A stretch of DNA of 64,000 bases from Paludibacter sp. (GTDB lineage: Bacteria > Bacteroidota > Bacteroidia > Bacteroidales > Paludibacteraceae): positions 142,965 through 206,964 of the forward strand of contig JAMPAY010000002.1 of assembly GCA_023666945.1 (NCBI GenBank), in the 5' to 3' direction. Shown here piece after piece: positions 63,872 to 64,000 of this stretch. Below the pieces are notes generated by a model. It was given only the letters and a program-made list of their open reading frames with translations. It had not been told where the DNA came from and did no database searches. The position numbers and the translations under genes were made by a program. Positions within the stretch are counted from its first letter, which is position 1, and each line of letters begins with the position of its first letter.

Positions 63872-64000
63872 AACGTTTAAGTTTGTAGTTTGTACCATAA
63901 TGTTCATTCAGCCATTGTTCTGACATATCTATCATCTCATCCATAGTATAAGTTCTTTCTCCTGCTATTTGTTTTTGAAACTCACTCTTCGGCCATTCCA
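63861..64000 (-). CDS. Antitoxin-like gene of the RelE/ParE pair (partial)
   Basis: Only the last 45 codons are in the window, running off the right edge: ERTYTMDEMIDMSEQWLNE and then NYKLKRYGK with a stop at 63861. Hydrophilic, charged, and overlapping the toxin start by 11 bases, the usual order for antitoxin then toxin. The family is not recognisable from this fragment. Confidence 0.6.
   Translation of the reverse strand, partial: EWPKSEFQKQIAGERTYTMDEMIDMSEQWLNEHYGTNYKLKRYGK

Overview
The window is a chromosomal segment from a member of the Bacteroidota, most likely order Bacteroidales. Evidence: many genes are preceded by the phylum's own promoter (TTG or TTTG, about 20 bases, then TAnnTTTG) and lack Shine-Dalgarno sites; there is a complete Bat/MoxR aerotolerance operon; type IX secretion signs are present (a type B sorting domain, a T9SS plug-domain protein, GldF); and there is a BspA-like leucine-rich-repeat protein, a GSCFA protein, a DUF4837 lipoprotein and the short Lys-type SerA. 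The species cannot be named from sequence alone.

Layout. 1-4.2 kb: recQ-rimO-HU on the minus strand. 4.2-9.6 kb: serC and an oxaloacetate decarboxylase/pyruvate carboxylase B-like gene (minus), then sod and gltX (plus). 9.7-14.3 kb: a second RecQ, serA and a T9SS type B cargo protein. 14.3-22.7 kb: a CBM9-like protein, an M3 metallopeptidase, a phosphoesterase with gldF, a 12-repeat BspA-like protein and a DEAD-box helicase. 22.7-32.9 kb: a nucleoside-type MFS transporter, prfC, a GH46 chitosanase lipoprotein behind pheT, a GSCFA protein, a LolE-like permease, a small LTxxQ-like exported protein with a textbook sigma-54 promoter, and a PAP2 phosphatase.

32.2-41.1 kb is one long minus-strand operon: moxR, DUF58, a DUF4381-like gene, batA, batB, batC, batD, batE and PAP2. 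41.6-50.9 kb is a single 3,088-residue exported protein of about 30 cadherin-like beta-sandwich repeats interrupted by a second jelly-roll-like module. 50.9-57.2 kb holds SIMPL, DUF4837, pdxA, nitroreductase and alaS. 57.6-59.0 kb is a scar of broken mobile-type genes (VirE_N-like, IS30) with a perfect 23-bp palindrome. 59.4-61.8 kb holds a GNAT gene, a uracil-DNA-glycosylase-family gene and a T9SS-plug (DUF5103) gene. From a tRNA-Thr(CGT) at 62.0 kb to the window end lies the start of an integrated element: tyrosine recombinase plus a RelE/ParE toxin-antitoxin pair.

The most unusual signals are a dispersed noncoding module (11-nt tandem units plus a conserved tail) found three times in the same orientation 140-165 bases upstream of unrelated genes; three consecutive hairpins in the first 43 codons of the chitosanase; the sigma-54 promoter of the LTxxQ-like gene; and the internally duplicated architecture of the giant surface protein.
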